Positions 50,643-60,588 of a DNA stretch of 64,000 bases are shown piece after piece (position 1 is the stretch's first letter; the number at the start of each line of letters is the position of its first letter). Under the pieces are notes generated by a model that ran no database searches, was not told the origin of the DNA, and worked only from the letters and a program-made list of their open reading frames with translations. This DNA comes from Brevibacillus brevis (GTDB lineage Bacteria; Bacillota; Bacilli; Brevibacillales; Brevibacillaceae): NCBI RefSeq assembly GCF_900637055.1, contig NZ_LR134338.1, forward strand, positions 3,606,001 to 3,670,000, given 5' to 3'. Position numbers and translations under genes: made by a program.

Positions 50643-52218
50643 AGTACTCATTACAGACCCACTTAGCGAATTTGGAATTCAACAGCTCTTGGACGCTTCT
50701 GATGTAGAAGTTGTTCGTCAAACAAACCTCTCTCCTGCCGAACTGATCGATGTGATTGGCGACTACGATGCACTCCTCGTACGCAGCCAAACTCAAGTAA
50801 CAGCTGAAGTACTCGCTGCCGGCAAAAAGCTGAAGGCAGTCGGTCGTGCCGGTGTTGGGGTCGATAACATTGATATCAACGCTGCCACCCAAGCAGGTAT
50901 TCCAGTCATCAACGCTCCAGACGGCAACACCATCTCTACTGCAGAGCATTCGTTTGCCATGCTGATGGCTGTCGCTCGCAACATCCCTCAAGCTCACAAG
51001 AAGCTGGTAGACGGTACGTGGGATCGCAAAAGCTTCCAAGGGGTTGAGTTGAACAACAAAGTACTGGGAGTCATCGGTATGGGCCGTATCGGTTCAGAGG
51101 TTGCGAAGCGTGCGAAAGCATTTGGCATGACCGTCATGGGCTTTGATCCTTTCATGACCGAGGAACGTGCACAAAAGATGGGTGTAACCAACGCAACTGT
51201 GGATGAAATTTGCCGCAAAGCAGATTTCATTACCGTCCATACTCCGCTGACAAAAGAAACCCGCCATATCATCAGCACGCGTGAATTCGCGAAAATGAAA
51301 GATGGCGTTCGCTTGATCAACTGCGCTCGCGGGGGAATCATTGACGAGAAGGCTCTCTACGAAGCGATTACCACAGGAAAAGTCGCGGGGGCAGCTCTGG
51401 ACGTTTACGAAGAAGAACCACCTGTAGACAACCCTCTCGTCGGTCTGCCACAAGTGGTAACGACTCCACATCTAGGAGCTTCGACGATTGAAGCACAAGA
51501 AAACGTGGCCGTAGACGTATCGGAAGAAATCCTGAAGGTTCTTCGTGACCAGCCATTTAAAAACGCCGTGAATTTGCCTTCGATCCCTGCGCACGTTATG
51601 GAAAAAGTCCAACCGTACTTTACGTTGGGTGAAAAGCTTGGCCATTTCCTTGCCCAAGTGACAGTAGGTTCTATTTCGGAGATTTCGATCAAATATAGCG
51701 GTGAGTTGACGGATGTAGACACGTCCCCGCTGACTCGCACAGTCCTCAAAGGTGTACTGTCCTTCCGTCTAGGCGAGGAAGTCAACTATGTGAACGCCCC
51801 GATTCTGGCAAAAGTGCGTGACATCACCGTAACGGAGCAAAAGGCAGCCCAAAACAAAGGCTTTACGAACTTACTGACCGTTAGCTTAAAAACGACGCAA
51901 GAGACACGCACAGTGGCTGGAACGCGACTCAATGGTTACGGTGCGCGTATTGTAAAAATTGACGACTTTGCGATTGACGTAGCGCCTGAGGGCTACCTCC
52001 TCTACATCCACCATAATGACCGTCCAGGTGTGATTGGTCGTGTCGGCTCTATCTTGGGTGAAAACAGCGTGAACATCGCAACGATGCAGGTAGGACGCCG
52101 TGATATTGGTGGAGACGCGATCATGATGCTGTCTGTTGACAAACCATTGACGCCAGAGCTTCTCGACACGATGGGTGAACTGGCGGAAGTAAAAAGCGTT
52201 ACACAAATCGAGCTGTAG
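50635..52218 (+). CDS. serA: D-3-phosphoglycerate dehydrogenase SerA
   Basis: First step of serine synthesis. 527 residues, long type: N-terminal substrate domain (VLITDPLSEFGIQQLL), NAD domain VLGVIGMGRIGSEVAKRAKAFG near 142, catalytic NCARGGIIDEKALYEA near 224, and the C-terminal intervening and ACT domains (YLLYIHHNDRPGVIGRVGSILGENSVNIATMQVGR in pieces) for serine feedback. ATG 50635; a TTG at 50629 is better spaced from AGGAGG. Overlaps the aminotransferase by 8 bases. Confidence 0.95.
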   Translation: MYKVLITDPLSEFGIQQLLDASDVEVVRQTNLSPAELIDVIGDYDALLVRSQTQVTAEVLAAGKKLKAVGRAGVGVDNIDINAATQAGIPVINAPDGNTISTAEHSFAMLMAVARNIPQAHKKLVDGTWDRKSFQGVELNNKVLGVIGMGRIGSEVAKRAKAFGMTVMGFDPFMTEERAQKMGVTNATVDEICRKADFITVHTPLTKETRHIISTREFAKMKDGVRLINCARGGIIDEKALYEAITTGKVAGAALDVYEEEPPVDNPLVGLPQVVTTPHLGASTIEAQENVAVDVSEEILKVLRDQPFKNAVNLPSIPAHVMEKVQPYFTLGEKLGHFLAQVTVGSISEISIKYSGELTDVDTSPLTRTVLKGVLSFRLGEEVNYVNAPILAKVRDITVTEQKAAQNKGFTNLLTVSLKTTQETRTVAGTRLNGYGARIVKIDDFAIDVAPEGYLLYIHHNDRPGVIGRVGSILGENSVNIATMQVGRRDIGGDAIMMLSVDKPLTPELLDTMGELAEVKSVTQIEL

Positions 52219-52241
52219 GCCTCTATCCAAACCGAGAGAAC

Positions 52242-52272
52242 AGACCTGGCTAAATGCCGGGTCTTTTTCTTT
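52242..52272 (+). terminator. Terminator after serA
   Basis: Stem AGACCTGGC/GCCGGGTCT, loop TAAAT, T-rich tail. Confidence 0.85.
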
Positions 52273-52298
52273 ACCCTTATTTTGGTTAGAGCTATAAT
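52270..52298 (+). promoter_or_regulatory. Promoter of the ArsB/NhaD transporter
   Basis: TTTACC (52270-52275), 17 bases, TATAAT (52293-52298). Overlaps the end of the serA terminator. Confidence 0.6.
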
Positions 52299-52337
52299 GG
52301 GACAAGATAATTCTACACACCAAGGAAGGAGCTTCTT

Positions 52338-53621
52338 ATGACGAACCAGGCATTATTCGCTATTGGTATCTTTTTAGTTACCTATGCATTTATTATTAGC
52401 GAAAAGTTACATCGAACCATCGTCGCCATGTCTGGCGGAATTCTCATGGTCTTGTTCGGGATCGTTACACAGGAACAAGCGATTCACCATATCGACTTTA
52501 ACACGCTCGGCCTACTCATCGGGATGATGATTTTGGTTGCCATTACAGCACAAACCGGCGTATTCAAGTATATGGCCATCCGCGCGGCAAAACTGGCAAA
52601 AGGAAAACCGATCCGCATTCTCGTCTACCTGAGCTTGATCACGGCCGTTGCTTCCGCCTTTCTGGACAACGTCACCACCGTTCTTCTCATCGTTCCCGTG
52701 ACGTTTAGCATCGCACGCCAGCTTGAGCTTAATCCGATACCGTTTTTGATTAGTGAGATCATCGCCTCGAACACCGGCGGGACCGCTACGTTGATCGGTG
52801 ACCCGCCGAATATCATGATCGGCAGCTCTGTTCCCGAGCTCGACTTTATGAAGTTTCTCGTGAATTTGAGCCCCGTTATCATCGTGATTATGGCTGTAAC
52901 CGTTGTTTGCTTGGTCCTGATCTATCGGAAGCAGCTAGTTACTTCGCCTGAGTTGAGTGCAAAAATCATGCAGTTAAATGAACGCGATGAAATTACTGAC
53001 ACCCGTTTACTGAAAAAATCCTTAACCGTCATGGCGCTGACGATTCTCGGCTTCATGCTGCATGGAGCCCTTCATTTAGAATCAGCCACGATCGCTCTGA
53101 CAGGTGCATTTCTGTTACTTCTGCTCACAGGAGAGCACTATCTGGAAGATGCAATCAGCAAAGTGGAATGGAATACGATCTTTTTCTTCATCGGTCTGTT
53201 TGTCCTCGTCTCCGGTTTAGTTGAGACAGGTGTGATCGCAAAACTCGCCGATGAAGCGATGAAACTAACGGGTGGAGATTCACTGAAGACCTCCCTGTTG
53301 ATCCTCTGGTTGAGTGCGATCGCCTCTGCCTTTGTTGACAACATTCCGTTTGTTGCTACCATGATTCCGATGATCAAGGAAATGGGAGCCCTCGGGATTA
53401 CCAACCTGGAGCCTCTTTGGTGGAGCCTTGCACTTGGAGCGTGTTTAGGAGGGAACGGTACCTTGATTGGGGCTAGTGCCAACGTGATTGTTGCTGGCTT
53501 GGCTGCAAAAGAAGGACATCATATCGGCTTTTTCAGCTTTATGAAGGTCGCCTTCCCGCTAATGATCATGTCTATCTTGATTGCTCATGTCTACGTTTAC
53601 CTGCGCTATTTTATTTGGTGA
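52338..53621 (+). CDS. ArsB/NhaD-type ion transporter
   Basis: 427-residue membrane protein with about eleven hydrophobic helices. It has the two repeated signature regions of the ion-transporter superfamily: SAFLDNVTTVLLIVPV near 95 and SEIIASNTGGTATLIGDPPNIMIGS near 133, then SAFVDNIPFVATMIPM near 331 and GGNGTLIGASANVIVAG near 374. The superfamily includes arsenite and Na+/H+ exchangers and other anion carriers; the substrate cannot be named. ATG 52338 behind AAGGAGC. Confidence 0.9.
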   Translation: MTNQALFAIGIFLVTYAFIISEKLHRTIVAMSGGILMVLFGIVTQEQAIHHIDFNTLGLLIGMMILVAITAQTGVFKYMAIRAAKLAKGKPIRILVYLSLITAVASAFLDNVTTVLLIVPVTFSIARQLELNPIPFLISEIIASNTGGTATLIGDPPNIMIGSSVPELDFMKFLVNLSPVIIVIMAVTVVCLVLIYRKQLVTSPELSAKIMQLNERDEITDTRLLKKSLTVMALTILGFMLHGALHLESATIALTGAFLLLLLTGEHYLEDAISKVEWNTIFFFIGLFVLVSGLVETGVIAKLADEAMKLTGGDSLKTSLLILWLSAIASAFVDNIPFVATMIPMIKEMGALGITNLEPLWWSLALGACLGGNGTLIGASANVIVAGLAAKEGHHIGFFSFMKVAFPLMIMSILIAHVYVYLRYFIW

Positions 53622-53634
53622 GGAGGAATCCCTA

Positions 53635-53910
53635 TTGTTCCATTACACCTTTAATGAAGAGGAAATCGAGATCAAGGAACAAATTTCGCAGCAAGATGCT
53701 ACCTACCACATTGTCGTTAAATCTGAGTCCATGCGAGCACGTGTCAAAGAGGTACGGCGTTATTTTGAGGGGAACAAAGACTACACGGATGTCCTGTTTT
53801 TTTCACGAGAGGATGGTTCTTTCGAAGTTATCGTTAGGGCTAACATGATTGAATCCTTTTTGATTCATGCCTTTCGCTTCAAATGCTTGAAATCGATTTG
53901 TTGGGAATAA
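53635..53910 (+). CDS. Unknown protein, 91 residues
   Basis: Begins at TTG 53635, 8 bases after GGAGG, 13 bases behind the transporter stop, so co-transcribed with it. Acidic start (FNEEEIEIKEQISQQD), then a beta-rich segment (YHIVVKSES, DVLFFSRED, FEVIVRANMIES). Soluble. No family recognised. Followed by a strong terminator. Confidence 0.65.
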   Translation: MFHYTFNEEEIEIKEQISQQDATYHIVVKSESMRARVKEVRRYFEGNKDYTDVLFFSREDGSFEVIVRANMIESFLIHAFRFKCLKSICWE

Positions 53911-53946
53911 AAAAACTCCGCCGTTTCTACATACGGCGGAGTTTCT
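53911..53946. terminator. Bidirectional terminator between convergent genes
   Basis: Ten-base stem ACTCCGCCGT/ACGGCGGAGT with T runs on both strands. Ends the transporter unit and the HAD gene. Confidence 0.9.
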
Positions 53947-53950
53947 TTAT

Positions 53951-55081
53951 TTACAGAATGGAAAGGATATCGCGAACATCATCGAGAATAAAATCTGCTT
54001 TTTCCTCTTCAAACTTGCTGCGCGCGTCTTGACCAGACAGACCAGTCAATGTCGCTGCAAACTTGCAACCGATCGAGCGAGCCGCTAGAAAGTCTGCGAG
54101 TGAATCGCCGACAATCAGCACTTCCTCTCCATTTTCGATTGGCAACGAAAAATGGACAGCATCGCTTATCGGGGCATCGAGTCCAAGCAACCCTTTTACA
54201 TAGGAATAAGGGTGTGGCTTGGACATCGGCGCAAAGCTAGGAAATGCTTCTTCCGCATCGAGTACGTGAGAGGCAGTTACGACACGGTTTGGGTCGAACC
54301 ATTCCAGTATGTTCATCTCACTGAGGGGAACATGCGTTTCGATGGTCGGGCGCCCTGTTCCAATCCCCAATGTATATCCTTTTTCTTTTAACGTACGGAA
54401 CAACTCGACCATTTCTGCTGGTGGTACAATCGGAATCTCGTCAGTCAAGAAGCCCTTCTTGCCCGGCTGCATGGTTTCGCGGCCAATCGATGCCGCCACG
54501 CGCTCATCACCGAGATACCATTCTTGAAACGTCTTTTGAATCAACTGCCATAGATCACTATTGCGTGAGAACATTTCTGTTGAAATGCCGCAACGCTCTT
54601 TTGCAATTTGATTCAAGTAGAGCAGCATTTCTGCTTTTTGTGCGGAACCTTTGGCAAAATCAGCGGTGAACGCTGCGTAGTCTACTTGGAAATCAGGAGC
54701 ATAAGTGGCAGCCCACTCTTTCACTTTTGCCAGTTGCGGTCGATCAATTTGTTCGACAAGAAGGCTAGTTGCTTCTGGAACTTGCGTTTTAACCGCTTCA
54801 ATCAACCGAATCAACTGATAGGAAAACGCGAGGAAAACCATGTCCCAGTTAGAGTTGATTCCACGTGACTTGATGAAGTTCAGCACTTCATCACGAGCGA
54901 AAACTTGCTCGCGCACTCGTCTGATTTGCGCTTCTTCTGGAGCAGGTGTGAATTCCTCGCCTGCAAGACCCACATACTGCGGGCTGTACAAAAATTCCCA
55001 CACTGTCAATGCAGAAGCATCAAAGTAACGCTCTTCACTCAACATAACCCCGTCAACATCAAATAAGATCGTTTTGATCAT
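53951..55081 (-). CDS. HAD-superfamily hydrolase
   Basis: 376 residues. Motif I is FDVDGVMLSEE with the nucleophilic aspartate pair near residue 8 and 10; the second motif is GIGTGRP near 256, lysine in SKPHPYSYVKG near 303, and the magnesium site in IVGDSLADFLAA near 340. A long cap (about 20-210) lies between. Substrate unknown; probably a phosphatase. It follows resE by 14 bases on the same strand. B. subtilis has no such gene after resE. Confidence 0.87.
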   Translation of the reverse strand: MIKTILFDVDGVMLSEERYFDASALTVWEFLYSPQYVGLAGEEFTPAPEEAQIRRVREQVFARDEVLNFIKSRGINSNWDMVFLAFSYQLIRLIEAVKTQVPEATSLLVEQIDRPQLAKVKEWAATYAPDFQVDYAAFTADFAKGSAQKAEMLLYLNQIAKERCGISTEMFSRNSDLWQLIQKTFQEWYLGDERVAASIGRETMQPGKKGFLTDEIPIVPPAEMVELFRTLKEKGYTLGIGTGRPTIETHVPLSEMNILEWFDPNRVVTASHVLDAEEAFPSFAPMSKPHPYSYVKGLLGLDAPISDAVHFSLPIENGEEVLIVGDSLADFLAARSIGCKFAATLTGLSGQDARSKFEEEKADFILDDVRDILSIL

Positions 55082-55095
55082 TTCTCTCTACACTC

Positions 55096-56880
55096 CTATT
55101 TGTTTTTATGTAGCATCAAGGCGATTGTAAAAGTCGTTCCCTCACCCAGTTTACTTTGCACACTGATGGTGCCCCCGTGTGCCTCGACAAGGTTTTTCGC
55201 GATGGCTAGTCCAAGACCAGTTCCACCTAGTCGTCCACGTGTACGAGCCTTGTCAGCTTTATAGAATCGTTCAAAAACAAACGGCAAATCTTCTTGCGGA
55301 ATGCCACTTCCTGTATCACTTATCTCAACCAGCAACGTTTTATCCCCGCGAGCCCGAATGGTGACGCTTCCCCCACTTGGCGTATGTCGCAGCGCATTGT
55401 CGATCAAGTTCGTTAGCACTTGCTCCATCCGATCAGGATCAATGAGCACATGCGTGTGCGTCGTGGATATTTCGAGGAAGAGATGGATTTCGCGTTCTCT
55501 CGCCAAATTCGTGAATTTACGCTGAATGCGCTCCAAATACGGACGCAGTTCCATCGTCTCCTGGAACAATTCAACATGCCCCGCTTCCATCCGCGCCAAG
55601 CTGAGTAATTCATTCACCAGCTTGGTCATACGCGCTGACTCGTCATAGATGATCTGTGCCAATTCTTTATGCTCTTCCGGTGTAGATACGATATCGTCCA
55701 CAATCGCTTCACTGTACCCTTGCAACATGGATAAAGGTGTTCGCAGCTCATGGGATACGTTAGCTACGAAATCATTACGCATCTTATCCAGCTTGCGCTC
55801 CTGCGTGATGTCCCGAAGAACTGCGACAGCTCCACGGATTTGATCCCGATCATTCAAAGGTACCATGACAACGGACCATATCCGTCCTTGAACAGGGATA
55901 TCCTCTGTCACTTCCTGTCCGGTTTGCAAAACCTGCTGATAGAACGAGAACAGCGGCACAGGCTCATCCAAATGCTCGAAATTCCAATCTCGCAAAAATC
56001 GTTCTGCTGGCGGATTCGTTACGGCCAGCTTGCCGTTCGCATCTATCATCACAACACCATCTACCATGCTTCTAAGAACGCTCGCCAGCTGCTCTTTCTC
56101 TTTGGACAGTGCATCAACTAACTGATTGAGCTTGCTTGCCATCGTGTTAAAAGAAGCCGCCAGCTCACCAGTCTCGTCTTGGGTCTTAATCGGGATTTCA
56201 GCATGAAAGTCCCCTTCCGCAATGCGATGGGCCGTTTCTTTCATCTGACGTAATGGAATCGTAAGACGTGATGAGAGGAAAAAGGCAAATACAGTGGTAG
56301 AGACAAATCCGATGACACCAACCACAAAGATTAAAAATCTGACTTCACTAACCGTATCATCAAAATCTTCAATCGCCTGATACATGACCACTGCTCCCGT
56401 TTTCCCTGCTGCCATTTCTAAAGGCACGGTGACCGCAAGCAGCTCATGCTTGTTGTTCGTGTGATCAGCGGAATTCTCCACATCAATATAAATCGTTTTG
56501 GGAGCAGGATGCTTACCTGCCAGCGCCTCTGGCAAACCCAATGCTGGATTTTGGAGCAATTGCGCTACTGGAATACGAGGGAGCCCAGCCCCCTCGCTCA
56601 TACCGACTTGCTTGCCTTTTTCATCTAGAATGACCATACCCGTATGATGGACCAAGCCAAACCTGGAAGCCATCTCCATAGCTGCTGTCATATCCGGACT
56701 CTGCGCCAAACCGATTGCGATACCGTCTGCCAGATCGTGCAAATTCTTGGACTGTCGATTGCTATAAAAGCTGTCAAAGGATTGAACGAGCAACAAACTA
56801 AAGATCGTCAAGACCAGAGCAAATAAGGCAATAATGGTCATCCATAGCTTTCCGACTACACTGCGAAAAATAACGTCCAC
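55096..56880 (-). CDS. resE: Sensor histidine kinase ResE
   Basis: Senses redox or nitric oxide signals and phosphorylates ResD in aerobic and anaerobic respiration control. 594 residues: membrane helices near 12-33 and 182-204 flanking an extracellular domain, HAMP about 201-254, PAS about 265-360, phospho-accepting H377 in NVSHELRTPLSML, and the ATPase with N box LIDNALRHTP, DTGSGI and GTGLGLAI. Follows resD by one base. Confidence 0.94.
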   Translation of the reverse strand: MDVIFRSVVGKLWMTIIALFALVLTIFSLLLVQSFDSFYSNRQSKNLHDLADGIAIGLAQSPDMTAAMEMASRFGLVHHTGMVILDEKGKQVGMSEGAGLPRIPVAQLLQNPALGLPEALAGKHPAPKTIYIDVENSADHTNNKHELLAVTVPLEMAAGKTGAVVMYQAIEDFDDTVSEVRFLIFVVGVIGFVSTTVFAFFLSSRLTIPLRQMKETAHRIAEGDFHAEIPIKTQDETGELAASFNTMASKLNQLVDALSKEKEQLASVLRSMVDGVVMIDANGKLAVTNPPAERFLRDWNFEHLDEPVPLFSFYQQVLQTGQEVTEDIPVQGRIWSVVMVPLNDRDQIRGAVAVLRDITQERKLDKMRNDFVANVSHELRTPLSMLQGYSEAIVDDIVSTPEEHKELAQIIYDESARMTKLVNELLSLARMEAGHVELFQETMELRPYLERIQRKFTNLAREREIHLFLEISTTHTHVLIDPDRMEQVLTNLIDNALRHTPSGGSVTIRARGDKTLLVEISDTGSGIPQEDLPFVFERFYKADKARTRGRLGGTGLGLAIAKNLVEAHGGTISVQSKLGEGTTFTIALMLHKNK

Positions 56881-56881
56881 T

Positions 56882-57598
56882 TTACTTAGGCACCTCTAGC
56901 TTGTATCCGACGCCCCAAACCGTGGCGATCATATTGGCAGCTTGCGGAGAAACACGGTTCAATTTTTCGCGAAGACGCTTGATATGTGTGTCCACCGTGC
57001 GCAAATCGCCAAAGAACTCGTAGTGCCACACATCTTTTAACAGTTCTTCACGCGTAAACACTTTATCCGGTGACAATGCCAGATAGTGCAACAGCTCATA
57101 CTCTTTTGGAGTCAGGCTCACTTCCTGGCCGCTTGCAATGACTTTGTGTGCATCGTGGTCAATGGTCAATTCCGGGAAAACAAGAACAGAATGACTGTTG
57201 AATGTCTCTGTCTTCAAATAAGCTGTTGCGGAAGAGCGACGAAGAATCGCTTTTACCCGGTACATGACCTCACGTGGGCTGAACGGTTTCACGACATAAT
57301 CGTCCACCCCTGCCTCAAACCCGTGAACGCGGTTTGTTTCTTCCCCTTTTGCGGTCAGCATAATAATAGGGGTTGCCTTGAATTCACGAACACGCTGGCA
57401 TACCTCAATCCCGTCCATTCCTGGCAGCATCAAGTCGAGCAAAATGATATCATAGTCACTTCCCACAGCCATTTCGACTGCTTGCTCTCCATTATCTGCT
57501 TCATCAATGAGGAAGTTTTCTCTTTCCAAATACATTTTCAGAAGTCTGCGAATGCGCTCTTCATCGTCCACTACGAGAATACGTGCCATTTTTTCCAT
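56882..57598 (-). CDS. resD: Response regulator ResD
   Basis: OmpR-family regulator of respiratory genes. 238 residues from ATG 57598 (AGGTG upstream). Receiver domain with D11-D12, phosphoacceptor D55 in IILLDLMLPG and the lysine in MLTAKGEE; winged helix with LTPKEYELLHYLALSPDKVFTREELL and the C-terminal recognition segment (VDTHIKRLREKL). Translated with resE. Confidence 0.95.
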   Translation of the reverse strand: MEKMARILVVDDEERIRRLLKMYLERENFLIDEADNGEQAVEMAVGSDYDIILLDLMLPGMDGIEVCQRVREFKATPIIMLTAKGEETNRVHGFEAGVDDYVVKPFSPREVMYRVKAILRRSSATAYLKTETFNSHSVLVFPELTIDHDAHKVIASGQEVSLTPKEYELLHYLALSPDKVFTREELLKDVWHYEFFGDLRTVDTHIKRLREKLNRVSPQAANMIATVWGVGYKLEVPK

Positions 57599-57686
57599 CT
57601 GGAACACCTCTTGCTCTCATAATATCGTAAAACCGTTAGAAGATAGTCCAAAAAGCTGGTGGTAAAACCAGCTTTTCGAGGAAATT

Positions 57687-58916
57687 CTACACCCCAGCGT
57701 AAGAGTGCAAACCAGCAATGACCAAGTTGACCACGACCAGTGTAATCAAAATAATGACAAACCCGATGACGGACATCCATGCTGATTTTGCACCGATCCA
57801 TCCTCTGGATAGACGCAAGTGCAAGTAGGCACTGTAGAAGAGCCAAACAATTAACGCCCATACTTCCTTCGGGTCCCAGCCCCAGAATCGTCCCCATGCC
57901 TCTTCTGCCCAAATCATCGCAAAGATAAGGGCCCCAAGGGTAAACACCGGATATCCGATACTGATCGCTCGATAGCTAATCTCATCCAGTAGATCAGGAT
58001 CGACACTCTCGACGGAAGGCTTGATAGCAGCCCCTAACCGTTTGCGGAAAATCAAGCGCATACCGCCGTAAATAACCACACCTGCAATAACTGACCACAG
58101 CATCGTGTTCAATTTACGTGCAGCGTCTTTTCCTTCCATCCAGGTAGGTGCCTCAAAGAGTGGTGACATCGGCCCTTCCTTGATGATGGTTGAATCAGCA
58201 GGTGCAACAATTGCAGGCAGGATATACTCTACTTTCGGTTTTACCATCTGTCCTGCTGCATTCATTTCTTCTTTCTTCATCTCGAATACCGTCTTTTGAT
58301 CCATACGAGCAAACGTAGAATCCATCAAAATGAATCCAACGAGCATCAGGACCACAGCCAGCACGATCTCCAGCCATTTCGTACTTTTCGTGGAAATATG
58401 CTGTGGAACGGTACGGATCAAATACATCAGACCCGCTGCAAAACCAACCGCCAAAATCCCTTCACCCAGTGCAGCAGTCGTCACGTGAATATGCAGCCAG
58501 TAGCTCTGCAAAGACGGAATTAATGGGGTGATTTCCTTCGGGAACACGTACGAATACGCGAGCATGATAACCCCAAGCGGAAGGACGAACGCTCCAATCG
58601 AGGTCAGCTTGTAGATCCGGTAAATAATTAAGTAGGCCAAGATAATACAGTAATCCAAGAATGCCATAAACTCAAACATGTTACTCGTCGGGCTATGGCC
58701 GCCGGCTATCCAGCGAGCAATCACATACCCTGTTTGCGCCACAAAACCGATAACGGCTAACCAATACGCAATCCGTCCATAGCGCTCTTCATGTTGTTTG
58801 GGATCACGCCCTGCCCAGTTTTTACCCGTCACGGCTACAGCGAAGACGATAGACGAGATGACGTAGAGCAGGAACGCGATATCCAGTAACCAGTCACTCA
58901 GTTGAATGAGCTGCAC
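57687..58916 (-). CDS. resC: Cytochrome c maturation protein ResC (CcsA type)
   Basis: Heme-handling half of the system II cytochrome c synthetase. 409 residues, about eight membrane helices, with the WWD domain AWGRFWGWDPKEVWALIVWL near 334 and conserved histidines near 142 (SYWLHIHVTTAALGEG) and 393. In B. subtilis the ResB-ResC pair joins heme to apocytochrome c. Twenty-four bases after resB. Confidence 0.94.
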   Translation of the reverse strand: MQLIQLSDWLLDIAFLLYVISSIVFAVAVTGKNWAGRDPKQHEERYGRIAYWLAVIGFVAQTGYVIARWIAGGHSPTSNMFEFMAFLDYCIILAYLIIYRIYKLTSIGAFVLPLGVIMLAYSYVFPKEITPLIPSLQSYWLHIHVTTAALGEGILAVGFAAGLMYLIRTVPQHISTKSTKWLEIVLAVVLMLVGFILMDSTFARMDQKTVFEMKKEEMNAAGQMVKPKVEYILPAIVAPADSTIIKEGPMSPLFEAPTWMEGKDAARKLNTMLWSVIAGVVIYGGMRLIFRKRLGAAIKPSVESVDPDLLDEISYRAISIGYPVFTLGALIFAMIWAEEAWGRFWGWDPKEVWALIVWLFYSAYLHLRLSRGWIGAKSAWMSVIGFVIILITLVVVNLVIAGLHSYAGV

Positions 58917-58940
58917 GTTGTTAGTACCCCCTTTGAAGCT

Positions 58941-60575
58941 TTAGGCCTTGGCCTTCGTTTTATCTTCTATCGTGACAGGGAGCTCCGCTTGTTTAACCAG
59001 CCCATCTACTTCTCTGCGCAGACCGAACCAGTTTTTATTCGTGTGAGCTGCTACCAAGATACTTCCCTCTTGCGTCTGTACCCAAACCCGACGATGCTGC
59101 CAGAACACACCGATTGCAACACCCGCAAGGAAAATGAATGAACCGAAATAAATTAGTGGCAATGCTTTGTCCACCCGTACATTCAGCCCTGCAATATCGA
59201 TTAAATCAGGCATTTTGATGTCGAGTGCGTAACGCGGATCATTTTTCTGTGTAAGTATGGTTCCTTCCAGATACACCAATTTTTCGTTATACGTGCCATT
59301 TTCTCCAATGAGTTCCAATGCCACCATCGGATTTTTAGGCAAATTGGTTTTCGTGGCCGGCTTCCCGTCTTTTCCCATTATAAAATCTGGGAAGTAATCC
59401 AAAATCCTTACCGTAAACCCATTCGCAATGGTTTGCTCGGGCTGTGGATTGTACAGATCAATTTTGATAAGGCCGATCTCTTTTTTATTGTTTTTCAAAT
59501 CGACCACTGTAAAGTTGAGCGCTCCAAGCTGCATCTCTTGCACGCCGCTTTGATAAATGTAGAGACTGTCCTGCTCCATCGGATGATTCACGACGATCGG
59601 CCCCCTCTGCACTTCTACCAAATCCGGCTTTTTCCCTGGAACGTCAGCGCTTTTATTTTCATACAAAATGGCCTCTGTCTGGTAGCTCTTCACGATGGCT
59701 CCGCCCTTTAGCTCCAGTTGCTCCGGCATTTCTTCTTCCGACCAATACTCTGTCGTGTAGTTCTCATTTTTTATGTAGTAAGGGGTATTCGGAATCGCCA
59801 TTGTTTGTCCCTCACGCACCCAGACGTACTCGTCCAAGTAAAAGCCGGGCAGGCTTCGCATCAGGGTACCGACCAAAAACAAGATCAGTCCGATGTGATT
59901 AATGTAAGGACCCCAACGGCTAAAACGGCCTTTTTCAGCCATAATCGCCCGTTCCGTGCGGAAAATGCGGTATCCTTTTTCTTTCAAAGCCAGAGCGGAG
60001 GCGTCCAGTATCGCTTCCTGATTGGCTTCTGGAGCAAGTTCACCCTCTGCAAACAGCTTTTGCCCTTTCAAAAAGGACTTGTGCTGGTTCAATCTAGGCT
60101 TGTTTAACGCTTTATACAACGGTACTACGCGGTCCAAACTACAGATAACCAAAGAAGTACCGAGCATAACCAGAAGCGTCACAAACCACCAGGACGAGTA
60201 CATATTGTGAAATCCAAGGCCGTAGAAAATCGTTCCCAGCGTTCCATACGTTTCCGTATAAAAACGGGCAACATCCGCTTCAGTCGGTACGGGTACCGGT
60301 ATGTACATTTGTTGCGGAAAGATGGTTCCGACTGCGGACGCCACTAAAATGACAATAATGATACCGATTGCAATTTTGACCGAAGAAAAAAAGTTCCAGA
60401 CTCGATCGATTACTTTCGTCTTATTTGTTTGAGAACGTCTTGCCATTCCTTCATAACGCATGTCAGGAAACGATGTCTGCTCGTGGACTTCCACATTCAA
60501 AGGCTTCCCGCAAGACTCACAGAGCAGCGTCCCAACCGGGTTGGTATGACCGCATTCGCATTTTCGCTGATCCAT
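58941..60575 (-). CDS. resB: Cytochrome c maturation protein ResB
   Basis: Extracytoplasmic part of the cytochrome c synthetase. 544 residues from ATG 60575 (AGGAG 5 bases upstream; ATG 60578 is adjacent). N-terminal zinc-ribbon-like CECGHTNPVGTLLCESCG, then four membrane helices and a large loop domain between the third and fourth (about 235-460). Start 11 bases after resA. Order resA-B-C-D-E is as in B. subtilis. Confidence 0.93.
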   Translation of the reverse strand: MDQRKCECGHTNPVGTLLCESCGKPLNVEVHEQTSFPDMRYEGMARRSQTNKTKVIDRVWNFFSSVKIAIGIIIVILVASAVGTIFPQQMYIPVPVPTEADVARFYTETYGTLGTIFYGLGFHNMYSSWWFVTLLVMLGTSLVICSLDRVVPLYKALNKPRLNQHKSFLKGQKLFAEGELAPEANQEAILDASALALKEKGYRIFRTERAIMAEKGRFSRWGPYINHIGLILFLVGTLMRSLPGFYLDEYVWVREGQTMAIPNTPYYIKNENYTTEYWSEEEMPEQLELKGGAIVKSYQTEAILYENKSADVPGKKPDLVEVQRGPIVVNHPMEQDSLYIYQSGVQEMQLGALNFTVVDLKNNKKEIGLIKIDLYNPQPEQTIANGFTVRILDYFPDFIMGKDGKPATKTNLPKNPMVALELIGENGTYNEKLVYLEGTILTQKNDPRYALDIKMPDLIDIAGLNVRVDKALPLIYFGSFIFLAGVAIGVFWQHRRVWVQTQEGSILVAAHTNKNWFGLRREVDGLVKQAELPVTIEDKTKAKA

Positions 60576-60588
60576 CATTGCTCCTCAC

